In this document: positions 41,074 through 50,223 of the stretch, in pieces
Position numbering within the stretch: the first letter of the stretch is position 1
Layout of the letters: every line of letters starts with the position of its first letter
Assembly (NCBI RefSeq): GCF_009696485.1
Contig: NZ_VULY01000018.1
Span: 693,001-757,000 of the forward strand
Source: Suipraeoptans intestinalis
GTDB lineage: Bacteria > Bacillota > Clostridia > Lachnospirales > Lachnospiraceae
Length of the DNA: 64,000 nucleotides
Direction of reading: 5' to 3'
Program-made: the position numbers and the translations under genes
Notes under the pieces: model-generated
Databases searched by the model: none
What the model was told of the DNA's origin: nothing
What the model saw: only the letters and a program-made list of their open reading frames with translations

Positions 41074-42651
41074 CTAATGGAAGTTCACCCGGTTCAGTGC
41101 TTCCATCTGCGTCCGGATCCAGGGAGCATCCCTTTCGTCGCACATGGTAACGATCAGATCGCCTGTTACCAGTCTGGTCTTGCCCTTGGGGATGATCTCC
41201 TCTGTTCCTCTCTTTATGGAAATCAGCAGGCAGTTATCCGGCCAGGGAACCTCTGCCACCTGTTTTCCTTCCATTGCGCCTCCCTGCTCCACCACAAACT
41301 GGGTCAGCAGCTTTTCTCCTTCCTCCGCCGGCGCTTTCGTCCGGCCCTTCACTATCCGTTCCAGAAGGCTTTCGTAGATCGGCTTGGATCCTAAAAGTTC
41401 CGCCGTCACATAAGCTGCCACAGAAACTACCGCCAGAGACAGTAGCTGGCTCATAGAGCCTGTCATTTCAAAAATCAAAATGATCCCTGTCAAAGGGGCT
41501 CTTACAATGGCTGTGAAATAGCCTGCCATGGCAAGGATAATGAAATTGCTGATGTAGCTGCCATCCAGCCCCAGAAGCTGATGACAGATGGTTCCAAACG
41601 CGCCTCCCAACAAAGCCCCCAGCACCAGCAGCGGAAAAAAGATTCCTCCCGGAGCGCCGGATCCAAAGCTGAAGGTAGAAAAAAGGAACCTGCCCACCAA
41701 AAACAGCAGCATGACTCCCACCGTCAATCCTCCTCCGGCCAGGCTGTCGATCAATTTTTGCCCGCTTCCTAATAGTTCCGGTACCCAAAGCGCCAGAAGT
41801 CCGGACAGCAAAAACGGAAGCAGCATTTTTTTTACCGGCGTCTTCAGGGTTCTCCCATACCACTCCTGTACCTTCAGCGTTCCGTGGTTATACAGGACTC
41901 CTCCCGCGCCCAGCACGATCCCCAGGAGCAGGAGCAGCCAGTAATTTTCCAGAGGAATGGCTCGTGTCACCTGAAACCGGAAAACAGAATGGACTCCCAG
42001 GATGGAAGAACACAAAAAATCTGCCGTCAGCGATGCCGTCATGACCGACAGCAGCACAGAAACAGAAAAATTCTTATGGATTTCTTCCAGAGAAAACATC
42101 ACGCCTGCCAGGGGAGCATGGAAGGCCGCCGAGAGCCCGGCGCTTGCCCCGCAGGTCAGAAGGAATTTTTCTTCCGTCTTTCCCACATCCAGTCCTTTTG
42201 CCACACCCTTCCCTGCCATAGCTCCCAGCTGGATGGACGGTCCTTCTCGTCCCAGCGCCAGTCCGCCCAGCATGCAAAGGCTTCCCCCGAGAAATTTGGT
42301 CCAAAGGACCCGATACCAGGTCTGATTGATGGATCCTTGCATCTCTCCTTCGACCTGCGGGATCCCGCTTCCGGAAGCCATCGGCTCCAGAGCCACCAGC
42401 TTTCCCGCAAGTACTGCCAGAAAAAAAAGTGCCAGAAACCATGCGATAACATAGAGAGGCTTTCCTTTTATGAAGGAAACGATCCTGAAAAGCCACTCTC
42501 CCGCCTGTTCCAGACACAATCGATAAAGCAATACTACGACTCCCGCTGCGATCCCCACCAGTATCCCTTCTCCCATAAGGATCGCCGGAAACCGCTGCTG
42601 TCGTCTCACTGTGTGTTCAATACTCTTTTTCTTTCCTCTCTCTCTCACCAC
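41074..42651 (-). CDS. ClC-family chloride channel/antiporter with RCK C-terminal domain
   Basis: 525 residues. The membrane core carries the three ClC selectivity motifs: GSGIPQVEG, GREGPSIQLG with the gating Glu, and GAPGGIFFPLLVLG. After about residue 430 a soluble TrkA-C/RCK_C domain is visible (EGKQVAEVPWPDNCLLISIK, then PKGKTRLVTGDLIVTMCD). It is likely a Cl-/H+ exchanger gated by a ligand. The start is GTG at 42,651; the ribosome site is weak and an internal start is possible. Confidence 0.9.
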   Translation of the reverse strand: MVRERGKKKSIEHTVRRQQRFPAILMGEGILVGIAAGVVVLLYRLCLEQAGEWLFRIVSFIKGKPLYVIAWFLALFFLAVLAGKLVALEPMASGSGIPQVEGEMQGSINQTWYRVLWTKFLGGSLCMLGGLALGREGPSIQLGAMAGKGVAKGLDVGKTEEKFLLTCGASAGLSAAFHAPLAGVMFSLEEIHKNFSVSVLLSVMTASLTADFLCSSILGVHSVFRFQVTRAIPLENYWLLLLLGIVLGAGGVLYNHGTLKVQEWYGRTLKTPVKKMLLPFLLSGLLALWVPELLGSGQKLIDSLAGGGLTVGVMLLFLVGRFLFSTFSFGSGAPGGIFFPLLVLGALLGGAFGTICHQLLGLDGSYISNFIILAMAGYFTAIVRAPLTGIILIFEMTGSMSQLLSLAVVSVAAYVTAELLGSKPIYESLLERIVKGRTKAPAEEGEKLLTQFVVEQGGAMEGKQVAEVPWPDNCLLISIKRGTEEIIPKGKTRLVTGDLIVTMCDERDAPWIRTQMEALNRVNFH

Positions 42652-42871
42652 TTCACACGTCCTCCCTGCCTTCTATTATAAACCAGCCACGTGGCTTGTC
42701 AACGAATGGGACCGCCAAATCTCATTTCTTTTCCCGTTTTCTGTCTGACTTTCCTCTCCGGTTACGGAACCTTCAAAACACCTTTCGCCGGATACAGGTC
42801 TTCTCCTTCAATCGTATCTTCCCTGTTTGAGAGGCTTCCCTTTTGATTTTTTTACTTTTTTCAAATTTTGC

Positions 42872-42900
42872 TTGCTTTTTTCTTCCTGGAATGATACTAT
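42872..42900 (+). promoter_or_regulatory. Promoter of tRNA-Gly
   Basis: TTGCTT (42,872-42,877), 17-base spacer, TACTAT (42,895-42,900), 26 bases before the mature tRNA 5' end. Confidence 0.6.
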
Positions 42901-42926
42901 ACCTTTTGTTGAAAATAATATTTCAT

Positions 42927-42997
42927 GCGGGTGTAGTTCAATGGTAGAACACTAGCCTTCCAAGCTAGATACGTGGGTTCGATTCCCATCACCCGCT
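42927..42997 (+). tRNA. tRNA-Gly (anticodon TCC)
   Basis: 71 bases folding as a full cloverleaf: acceptor GCGGGTG/CACCCGC plus discriminator T, D stem GTTC/GAAC, anticodon stem CTAGC/GCTAG with loop CTTCCAA (anticodon TCC), and T arm with TTCGATT. The CCA is not encoded. It is isolated, with its own promoter and terminator. Confidence 0.97.
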
Positions 42998-43025
42998 TAT
43001 TTTATTGCAATGCAGCTCTTTATAG

Positions 43026-43065
43026 AGGACCGAATCTTTGATGTAAAAAAGGTTCGGCCTTTTTA
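43026..43065 (+). terminator. Terminator of tRNA-Gly
   Basis: The stem AGGaCCGAA / TTCGGCCT (one bulged A) is followed by TTTTT, 29 bases after the tRNA 3' end. Confidence 0.75.
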
Positions 43066-43344
43066 GGTTTCAAAATTTCCTTTTTTGCACAGCGAAAACC
43101 CGCTTGCCATACGGCTCGCGGGCTTCGTTGTTATTATCGTTATCTAAAGGAATGAGAGTAAAGTGCTACACCGTGTTTCACTTCCGGTGTTCACTTTTGT
43201 GAGGGGGATGATAGTTGATGTGTTCTTCAACTATCTGAGTTCATTATAGAAAAGAAATATGTCTAAAGTATGTTCCTTTTCTAAAAGAAATCGAAAATTC
43301 CTTAAGCACCTCTTAAGAATTCCTTGCGTTCCCTCTTCTTTTTC
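43066..43344. other. Intergenic hairpin cluster downstream of the O-acylation operon
   Basis: This 280-bp non-coding gap holds several hairpins: CCCGC-N14-GCGGG near 43,098, ACACCG-N10-CGGTGT near 43,171, and a perfect 9-bp stem GATAGTTGA-N8-TCAACTATC (43,210-43,235). None has a good T tail on the minus strand, though one may end the DHHW operon. I see no gene. Confidence 0.4.
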
Positions 43345-44517
43345 CTAAGAACTCCCGGATTCCACAGGTTTTAAGAATCCGCCGATGTTGTTGTCCTGAA
43401 AAAAAGTATTGCCGCTGTACAAAAACAGCACCTCATTGATCCCATAGGTGTCCATCAGTTCGTCCGCATTTCCCGCATAGTATCTGGGGTCCACCATAAC
43501 GATCTCCTGGTAAAAAGGCGTCAGAAACGGGACAAAGCTGTTGGCAAACGAATCCTTCACCAAAAGCAGTCTCCTGGTATTTTTCACATCGGTTCTAATG
43601 TCCAGCAAGGAATAATTTCCTCCCTGGAAAACCTGATATCCGTTCTGGGTATCCAACTGCTTTTCGTCATAGAGAGAGGTCCGTTTTTTCTGATTTTCAA
43701 CATAACTGACAACATACTTTGTATGGTCTTCCTTGGGAAGATACAGCTCTATCTTTTCCTTTTCTCCCCTTCTGAAGCCGCTGGTCTTGGAAAGAGCTCC
43801 ATTAAACTGCGTCGTTACCGGATATTTCTTGTAGGCGCTTTCATCCAAAGGCAGCTCCGCCTCTTTCCCATATTCCAAAAAAGCATAAAAAACGCCCGTG
43901 CCGGTCCAGTGATGGTCCGTTTTATAATAGATGTTCTCCTCCTTGTGATCCTCCATCACCCGCTGTGCCTCCACCCAGCGGATTCCCGGAGACAGTTCTT
44001 CCCGGACGCCCTCGATCATATCCGTCTGGCTGGCCTGACGCACCAGAGGCGGCAGCTTCTCCTGCAAGATCTCTCCCGCATCCGGCACCAGCATCATGCG
44101 CATCGTCACCTCCGGATATCTGCCCTGAAAATCATTCATTCCCCGGACGGTATTCTCTACATACTCTTTTTTCGGCGGTTCTATTTTTTCCAGCAACTGT
44201 CCGTTTTTTCCCAGATAGACCCCGTTTTCTTCCCGGTTTCCGCCGATTCGCTTTAAGGAGGCGTGAAAAATTCTCCAGACACTTCGCCCCACAAACTGAT
44301 CGGATACATATGCTTCGTACTTTTTCATAAAATTTCCCGACAACACGCCGTGGAAGGTCAGCTCCGGTCTTTGTGCCAGCGTCCGGTTTTCTTCCTCCGA
44401 GATCTTTTTATCCCGGATCACAGGCCCCAGCACTGCCAGCGCCAGTATTACTGTCAAAAAAATGATGCCTACTCGTTTATTTCCCCTTTTCATTGCTTTG
44501 ATCCCTTTTCCTTGCAC
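43345..44517 (-). CDS. DHHW/AlgJ-like cell-surface acyltransferase accessory protein
   Basis: 390 residues. One N-terminal membrane anchor (about 16-31, IIFLTVILALAVLGPVI). The external domain resembles AlgJ/AlgX SGNH-like proteins, with the DHHW motif YYKTDHHWTGTGVFYAFLEY near residue 200 and LLLVKDSFANSFVPFL (a GDS-like serine) near 320. These proteins pair with MBOAT acyltransferases to transfer acetyl groups to extracellular polysaccharide. It follows the MBOAT gene by 6 bases. Confidence 0.85.
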   Translation of the reverse strand: MQGKGIKAMKRGNKRVGIIFLTVILALAVLGPVIRDKKISEEENRTLAQRPELTFHGVLSGNFMKKYEAYVSDQFVGRSVWRIFHASLKRIGGNREENGVYLGKNGQLLEKIEPPKKEYVENTVRGMNDFQGRYPEVTMRMMLVPDAGEILQEKLPPLVRQASQTDMIEGVREELSPGIRWVEAQRVMEDHKEENIYYKTDHHWTGTGVFYAFLEYGKEAELPLDESAYKKYPVTTQFNGALSKTSGFRRGEKEKIELYLPKEDHTKYVVSYVENQKKRTSLYDEKQLDTQNGYQVFQGGNYSLLDIRTDVKNTRRLLLVKDSFANSFVPFLTPFYQEIVMVDPRYYAGNADELMDTYGINEVLFLYSGNTFFQDNNIGGFLKPVESGSS

Positions 44518-44523
44518 AAACAG

Positions 44524-45930
44524 TTAAAATCTAAAATACAAAAACGGATTAAATGTACTGGACACCAGGCAGGACAATGCCACCAAAAATATCCCGGCAT
44601 ACAAAGACAGCGCCATCCATCGGGGATTCCCCTCATACTTGTCACTGTTCAGCAGCCAGACTGCCGCCGGTGTGCTTCCGATGATACAGCACAGAAAAAG
44701 CAGCCAATTGGATGCCAGATAATAGACACTCATACTATCCAGTACGCCTTTACTTCCCACTCCAAACAGGATCCCGATATAGCGGATGGCTCCCTGCAGG
44801 CTGTCACTGAAAAAGAACACCCAGCCGATCAGCACCACTGCCAGCGTATAGATCCTCTGCATCCATCCGGAGCCTCTTTCCAGCGCGTTGCCCCACACAA
44901 ATTTTTCCAGGATCAAAAATACTCCGTAGTACAGTCCCCAGAACAGAAAGTTCCAGGCCGCCCCGTGCCAGAACCCTGTCAGCGTCCACACGATCAGAAG
45001 ATTGATGATCTGCCGTTTTCCGCCTTTTTTGTTGCCTCCCAAAGGGATGTACACATATTCCCGGAACCAGGTTCCCAAAGAAATATGCCATCTTCGCCAG
45101 AACTCGGTAATGCTTCTGGACGTATAGGGATAATGAAAATTTCTCCGAAAATCAAAGCCAAACATTTTTCCAAGTCCTATGGCCATGTCCGAATATCCGC
45201 TGAAATCAAAATAAATCTGAAGTGCGTAGGCCACCGCCCCTATCCATGCCGTCAGCACATAGGCGGTTCCCTCCTGCAAGAAGCTGCCATGGATCATGTC
45301 GAAGACTGCGCCGATCCCATTTGCAAGAATCACTTTCTTTCCCAGTCCAATAATGAAATACCTGGCTCCTGCCCCAAACTTTTCCAGAGATTCCTTTCTC
45401 TGGGCAAGTTGCTTGTCTATGTCAATGTAACGGACGATAGGCCCTGCGATCAACTGGGGAAACATGGAAATGTACAAGGCAAAATTCATCACATGCTTCT
45501 GCGGCTTTACTTCTCCCCGGTAAATGTCAATGAGATAGGAGATCGCCTGAAAGGTGTAAAAGGAAATCCCTATGGGAAGCGCGAGTTTCCTGTAAGGAAG
45601 AGGAACCGGAGAAATCTGGTTCCATATCCCTGCAAAAAAGCCGGAATACTTGAAAAATCCCAGCAGCGCCAGATTTGCAGCCAGTGCAAAGACCAGCTCC
45701 CGTTTCCCGGATCCTCCCGCCTCTTTGGCCAGATAGATATCCCTTCCACAGACGTAATTCAACAAGATGGACAACAGCATCAGCCCGATATAGACAGGTT
45801 CTCCCCATGCATAAAAAACCAGGCTGGCCAGCAGCAGCACCACATTTTTCAGACGCTTGGGAGCAATGGCATAAGCCAGCAACGTTATCGGAAAAAATAC
45901 GAACAAGAATGTCACACTGCTAAATAACAT
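44524..45930 (-). CDS. MBOAT-family membrane O-acyltransferase (AlgI/DltB/PatA-like)
   Basis: 468 residues with 10-12 membrane segments. MBOAT signatures are PQLIAGPIVRYIDID, YSDMAIGLGKMFGFDFRRNF, SITEFWRRWHISLGTWFREY and the catalytic His in LTGFWHGAAWNFLFWG. It moves acyl groups across the membrane for O-acylation of a surface polymer. It lies in an operon with a SGNH protein, DUF4358 and the DHHW protein. No dlt genes are present, so teichoic D-alanylation is unlikely. Confidence 0.93.
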   Translation of the reverse strand: MLFSSVTFLFVFFPITLLAYAIAPKRLKNVVLLLASLVFYAWGEPVYIGLMLLSILLNYVCGRDIYLAKEAGGSGKRELVFALAANLALLGFFKYSGFFAGIWNQISPVPLPYRKLALPIGISFYTFQAISYLIDIYRGEVKPQKHVMNFALYISMFPQLIAGPIVRYIDIDKQLAQRKESLEKFGAGARYFIIGLGKKVILANGIGAVFDMIHGSFLQEGTAYVLTAWIGAVAYALQIYFDFSGYSDMAIGLGKMFGFDFRRNFHYPYTSRSITEFWRRWHISLGTWFREYVYIPLGGNKKGGKRQIINLLIVWTLTGFWHGAAWNFLFWGLYYGVFLILEKFVWGNALERGSGWMQRIYTLAVVLIGWVFFFSDSLQGAIRYIGILFGVGSKGVLDSMSVYYLASNWLLFLCCIIGSTPAAVWLLNSDKYEGNPRWMALSLYAGIFLVALSCLVSSTFNPFLYFRF

Positions 45931-45941
45931 GCCCTTCCTCC

Positions 45942-46466
45942 TTAAAGACTTTTTGAAAAAGTATCCCGGTAAACAGAAGCTTTCGGCGACACAGCCAGAA
46001 AAATATAGGTTCCCCGGATGCTGATCTCTGCATGCTCCAGCAATTCCACCTGTTTAGGGGCATACCCTGCGAAATCATTTTTCCGATCTGCCAGTCGTCT
46101 CTCAATGGCCGTCTCTACCTCCTGCACCTGGGATTCCTCTTTCACCTTGATAACCAGAAGCTCCTGTGCGGACATACTGGTGGTCGCCACATAGCAAAGA
46201 ACGCCTTCATAATCTGTGCCGTTTAAACCATAATATCTCTTTAAGCCCTGCTCTCCTGCGTTTTTCAACCTCCGCGTGTCCACTACCTGTTCCATTTCTT
46301 CCTTTACTTTGGAAAATTTCTGGTCGCTCCCTCCCACATAGTGCAGCAGAAAGCCTATATACACGGCGATCCCCAGTATCACTGCGTATTTTAATCCTTT
46401 TACAAGGACTCTCTCTTTTCGGTTTCCCTGCTGCTGCAGCATGTGCTTCACTGAATATTGTTCCAT
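45942..46466 (-). CDS. DUF4358 lipoprotein-like/membrane-anchored protein
   Basis: 174 residues from ATG at 46,466. One N-terminal membrane segment (about 22-43, GLKYAVILGIAVYIGFLLHY). The extracellular DUF4358 domain has VVDTRRLKNAGEQGLKRYYG, YEGVLCYVATTSMSAQELLV and RLADRKNDFAGYAPKQVELL. DUF4358 genes are frequent beside MBOAT/DHHW pairs in Clostridia; the role is unknown. It starts 2 bases after the SGNH stop. Confidence 0.8.
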   Translation of the reverse strand: MEQYSVKHMLQQQGNRKERVLVKGLKYAVILGIAVYIGFLLHYVGGSDQKFSKVKEEMEQVVDTRRLKNAGEQGLKRYYGLNGTDYEGVLCYVATTSMSAQELLVIKVKEESQVQEVETAIERRLADRKNDFAGYAPKQVELLEHAEISIRGTYIFLAVSPKASVYRDTFSKSL

Positions 46467-46468
46467 CT

Positions 46469-47245
46469 TTATAGTCCTGCCCCCTCTACCATCTGCTGCA
46501 GCCATTTGGGATAAAATTCTATTTCAAAGTGATACCCGTCTTCTGCATAATCTGTTTCCTGTGCCAGTCCCTCGTTATCCAAAAAGGCGACTCCCTGTTC
46601 TTTGCACATGCTTCGGATGGCTTCGTTGTAGGGCTGCAGATCCTTATAGGCTTCATTTTCCACCACATCCAGAGACAGTACCGGAAACAGTCCGTTCACA
46701 AAAATCTCCGATTCCGGAAGCGCCTGCTTTAGTTGTATGATAAAGTCTGCGTATTCCTGTCTGAACAGTTCCACGTCTCCGTGCACATGCCCCACATCAT
46801 TAAACCCATAATAAAGAAATACACACCTGGGCTTCAGCTCTGTGACGGTTTCCAGCTGCTTGTCGTAAGAGGTCAGTCCGGTTCCTACTTCTGCCACCAC
46901 ATTCGTACTATCCAGAACGTTGTAGGTAGAAAATCCGGACGCTACCGAATCTCCCATAATGACACACCCCGAAAAGGCCTCCCGGTAATCTCGCTGCGCT
47001 GCCGCACCTTCCCCCTGCAGCTGCTCCTGCCGCACCTTCCGGACAGCGTCTTCCGTTTTTAAAAGATCTCTTTTTTCCAGCTTTTGAAGGAGCTTTCTCC
47101 CCTCCGACACATCCTCTTTCTGTGGGAGCAGAAGCCTGATCCCCATCCCCAAAAGCGCCAGGATCCCCAGAAGTACAAACACGGTCAGAACCTGATATTT
47201 TCTTTTGATCCCCGCTTTGCCCCCGGTCCTTTTCCTGCCCTCCAC
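46469..47245 (-). CDS. SGNH/GDSL-family hydrolase or acetyltransferase, membrane-anchored
   Basis: 258 residues from GTG at 47,245 (GGGAGG 8 bases upstream). N-terminal anchor at about 16-35. The SGNH core has CVIMGDSVASGFS (catalytic Ser), YYGFNDVGHV (block III Asn) and DYAEDGYHFEIEFY (terminal Asp/His). It probably deacetylates or acetylates a surface polymer together with the downstream MBOAT-DHHW proteins. It begins 21 bases after the GTPase-Rae1 fusion gene. Confidence 0.87.
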   Translation of the reverse strand: MEGRKRTGGKAGIKRKYQVLTVFVLLGILALLGMGIRLLLPQKEDVSEGRKLLQKLEKRDLLKTEDAVRKVRQEQLQGEGAAAQRDYREAFSGCVIMGDSVASGFSTYNVLDSTNVVAEVGTGLTSYDKQLETVTELKPRCVFLYYGFNDVGHVHGDVELFRQEYADFIIQLKQALPESEIFVNGLFPVLSLDVVENEAYKDLQPYNEAIRSMCKEQGVAFLDNEGLAQETDYAEDGYHFEIEFYPKWLQQMVEGAGL

Positions 47246-47266
47246 AGCGTTTCCTCCCCTCTTTTT

Positions 47267-49999
47267 CTAATCGATCCGCTCTTTTTTCCCCAAGCGCACT
47301 TCCTCTACCTGACCTGCCAGAGATTCTTCCACCCCATCAAACAGATAGGTTTTTCCTTCCGGTCTGCTCTTTTGATATGCCAGACCCTCTTTTTTGATAC
47401 GAAGAATCTCTTCCAGGAATTCCCGGGAAGAAAGAAGCGTTCCTCCCTGCCCCTGGATGATCACCTGTTCTACCCAATCGGACGTCACCACAGTCACATG
47501 ATGCTTCCTTCCCATCCGATGCACCGTTTTTTCAATATACTGATCCGCCGTCTCTGCCTCTTTGGTATAAACTACAAAAACATTGTGGTATTTTTCTACT
47601 TTTGTCGGGTTTCCCTCCACCTTGTAGGCATCAAATACTGCGATGACCGGAATCCCCCGGTATCCCTGGTAATCACTTAGTACATCCAAAAGCCTCCATC
47701 TTGCCGCACTGATATCTTCCTGCGCCAGTTCCTTCAATTCTTTCCAGGCAAAGATCACGTTGTATCCATCCACCAGAAGGTATTCCTGCACCGGTTCCCG
47801 GGAAGTAGCGTAGTTTCCTGCGGAAACCGTCTGCTGCCGCCTTTCTTTGCCACCGACTCTTCCATAGGTGCGAAGTAAAATCTCTTCCATTTCCTCCTGG
47901 GTGATCTCCCGGTTTCCGGAAACGCTCCTTCCGGTCCTTACGCCCGTACCGGTATCTTCCCCCGGTTTTTGTCTGCCTTCGTCTGTATGAACGTGCATCC
48001 GTTCTTCTGCTTCCTTCCATGATACCGAAATCCCGGATCCCTGACAACAGAAAATCGACCCTGCCGGCCACTCCTTGTCCTCTTCCGGAGAATATCCTGC
48101 CATTTCTATGACCTGTTGCGGCTCCTGACAGGTTCCGTATCCTTCCACCGTCAGAGAACAGCTTCCTCTCCCACCGGTAAACGCCGCCACTTCTCTGGCG
48201 TACTGCTCCAGAGCTGACACCGGCGCCTCTCCCCGGATCAGCACCGTTTCTCCTGCCTGCTCCAGCGGAAAAAGTCTGGCGCCTCTTCGATCCAGATCGG
48301 TCAGGAGCCTTCCTGCATTCTCGGAAGGCGCCTGTATCCACACGCTGTAATAGGGCTCCAGAAGTACCGATCTTGCTTTTAAAAGCCCTTGGCGCAGGGC
48401 CCGTCTTGCAGCCTCCCTGAAGTCTCCGCCCTCTGTATGCCGGATATGTGCCCGGCCGGCTATCAGGGTAATGCGGATATCCGTTACCTCCGCCCCCGTC
48501 AGCACCCCTTTGATCCCTTCTTCTTTGAGAGCTGTTACCACCAGCTTTTGCCAGTGCTCCTCCAGCATATTCGTATCACAATCTCTCTCTATCTCCACTC
48601 CGCTTCCTCTGGGAAGCGGTTCCAGTTTCAGATGTACCTCTGCATAATGCTTCAGCGGTTCAAAATGACCTCTTCCCACCACCGTATCTGCTATGGTTTC
48701 CTTGTAGAGGATGCTCCCTTTTGAAAATCGCACACGCAAGCCGTACTTTTCCTGTATCCATGCCTGCAGGATCTCCACCTGCACCTCCCCCATCAAACGG
48801 ACATACATCTCCTGCGTCTTTCTGCACCACTCCACCTTCAGCATCGGATCCTCTTCTTCCAGTTTCTGAAACGCCTGCAGTACTTCGTGTATGTCTGCCG
48901 TTTCTTCCGCTTCCACCCGGTATTTCAACACCGGCTCCAAAAGGGGGCGACCTTTTCCCTCCTCCCATCCCAGGCCTTCTCCGGCTCTGGTATGGGTAAG
49001 TCCCGTGATCCCGCAAATTTCTCCGGCTGCCGCTTCCTCCTGGCAGGTATATCTGTCTCCCGAATAAATACGGATCTGATGGATTTTTTCTGTGTAAAGA
49101 GTTCCTTCTTCATCCCTGTAGGGAATGGATTCCCGAAGTCCGATCCGGCCTCCCGTGATCCGTACATGGGTGATCCGACTGCCTCTGTCATCTCTTGTGA
49201 TCTTAAAGATCTTTGCTCCAAAGCTTTCCTTCTGCGGAATCTCTGTCTCTTTTTGTCGGGATTCTCCTGTTCCCTTTTCTTTTCCGGCTTTTTCTTTTTT
49301 CTCTTTCTTCGTTTGTGACCAGTCTTTTGTCTGACCATATGTGAAGATTCCTTTCAGGAACGCTTCTGTCTGCCAGAGTTTTAAGGCGGAGCCAAAATAA
49401 CAGGGGATGAGTTTTCTGCTTCCGATCAGCCTCCTGATCGTCTCCGTTTCCAGTCGTCCCGTTTCCAGGTATTCTTCCAGCGCCTCCTCGTCACAGGTGG
49501 CTGCCTCTTCCCACAATTTATCTTCTTCCTTTTGGAAATCTATGCATCCTTCCTGCAATTCCCCGTTTAGCTGTCTTTGCAGCTGTTCCCGGTCAACGCC
49601 CGGAAGATCCATTTTATTGACAAAGATGAACACCGGCACCTGATAAAGTTCCAGAAGGCGCCAGAGGGTTCTGGTATGAGCCTGTACGCCATCCGTTCCG
49701 TTGATCACCAGGATCCCGAAGTCTATCACCTGCAGTACCCGTTCCATTTCTGCCGCAAAGTCCACATGACCCGGTGTGTCCAGAAGGATGATCTGCGTAT
49801 CTCCTTCCTCGATCCGCGCTTCCTTTGAAAAAATCGTGATCCCGCGCCTTCGCTCCAACGCAAATGTGTCCAGAAAGGAATTTTTCTCATCTACCCGCCC
49901 CAGCTTCCTCAAAGCTCCCGCCTGGTACAGCAGGGCCTCTGCCAGCGTCGTCTTTCCTGCATCCACATGGGCTAAAATCCCTGCTGTCAATTTTCTCAT
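47267..49999 (-). CDS. EF-G/TetM-like GTPase fused to a Rae1/YacP-type NYN endonuclease
   Basis: 910 residues. The N-terminus is a translational GTPase of the TetM/TetO class: G1 ILAHVDAGKTTLAEALLY (7-24), G2 RRGITIFSKEA, G3 LLDTPGHVDFAAEMERV, G4 FVNKMDLPGV, then EF-G-like domains II-V to about 640. A low-complexity charged linker (about 655-735) leads to a full NYN/PIN-like domain (739-880): EYLLVDGYNVIFAW, AVFDAYKVEG, YTKEAETADQYIEK, VTSDWVEQVIIQGQGG. The last part matches Rae1 (YacP), which cleaves mRNA in the ribosomal A site. Fusion implies GTP-driven binding to the A site followed by mRNA cleavage. Tetracycline resistance is not implied. Confidence 0.9.
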   Translation of the reverse strand: MRKLTAGILAHVDAGKTTLAEALLYQAGALRKLGRVDEKNSFLDTFALERRRGITIFSKEARIEEGDTQIILLDTPGHVDFAAEMERVLQVIDFGILVINGTDGVQAHTRTLWRLLELYQVPVFIFVNKMDLPGVDREQLQRQLNGELQEGCIDFQKEEDKLWEEAATCDEEALEEYLETGRLETETIRRLIGSRKLIPCYFGSALKLWQTEAFLKGIFTYGQTKDWSQTKKEKKEKAGKEKGTGESRQKETEIPQKESFGAKIFKITRDDRGSRITHVRITGGRIGLRESIPYRDEEGTLYTEKIHQIRIYSGDRYTCQEEAAAGEICGITGLTHTRAGEGLGWEEGKGRPLLEPVLKYRVEAEETADIHEVLQAFQKLEEEDPMLKVEWCRKTQEMYVRLMGEVQVEILQAWIQEKYGLRVRFSKGSILYKETIADTVVGRGHFEPLKHYAEVHLKLEPLPRGSGVEIERDCDTNMLEEHWQKLVVTALKEEGIKGVLTGAEVTDIRITLIAGRAHIRHTEGGDFREAARRALRQGLLKARSVLLEPYYSVWIQAPSENAGRLLTDLDRRGARLFPLEQAGETVLIRGEAPVSALEQYAREVAAFTGGRGSCSLTVEGYGTCQEPQQVIEMAGYSPEEDKEWPAGSIFCCQGSGISVSWKEAEERMHVHTDEGRQKPGEDTGTGVRTGRSVSGNREITQEEMEEILLRTYGRVGGKERRQQTVSAGNYATSREPVQEYLLVDGYNVIFAWKELKELAQEDISAARWRLLDVLSDYQGYRGIPVIAVFDAYKVEGNPTKVEKYHNVFVVYTKEAETADQYIEKTVHRMGRKHHVTVVTSDWVEQVIIQGQGGTLLSSREFLEEILRIKKEGLAYQKSRPEGKTYLFDGVEESLAGQVEEVRLGKKERID

Positions 50000-50152
50000 T
50001 CCCTAACCTCCGTTCTTCCTGCCTACAGTGTACCACGAATCCCTTTCTTTTGTATGAAAAAGATTCCCTTTTATGATTTCAGTTTTTTCTTTTCTCTACA
50101 ATACGATCTTCTTGGAATATTTTTTACTTCATAGGACCTCATTCTCTTTGAA

Positions 50153-50207
50153 CTAAAAAAGCGTCGGACTTCCTGATAGCTGCAAGTCTATCCGATCATC
50201 CGACGCT
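50153..50207 (-). terminator. Terminator after the SIS gene
   Basis: Minus-strand stem AGCGTCGGA / TCCGACGCT (9 bp) with a structured 30-base loop is followed by TTTTTT. It ends the sugar ABC operon and isolates it from the GTPase-Rae1 gene. The rest of 50,000-50,152 shows no feature. Confidence 0.75.
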
Positions 50208-50223
50208 GATTCACATCCCTTTC

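Noticed and set aside
44263-45927. 554-codon plus-strand open frame opposite the MBOAT gene
   Set aside because: Antisense shadow. The minus-strand MBOAT frame has conserved membrane and catalytic motifs.
47267-49999. Tetracycline resistance gene of the tet(M) type
   Set aside because: The protein is over 250 residues longer than Tet(M), carries a nuclease domain and sits in the chromosomal core. Resistance cannot be claimed from GTPase similarity.
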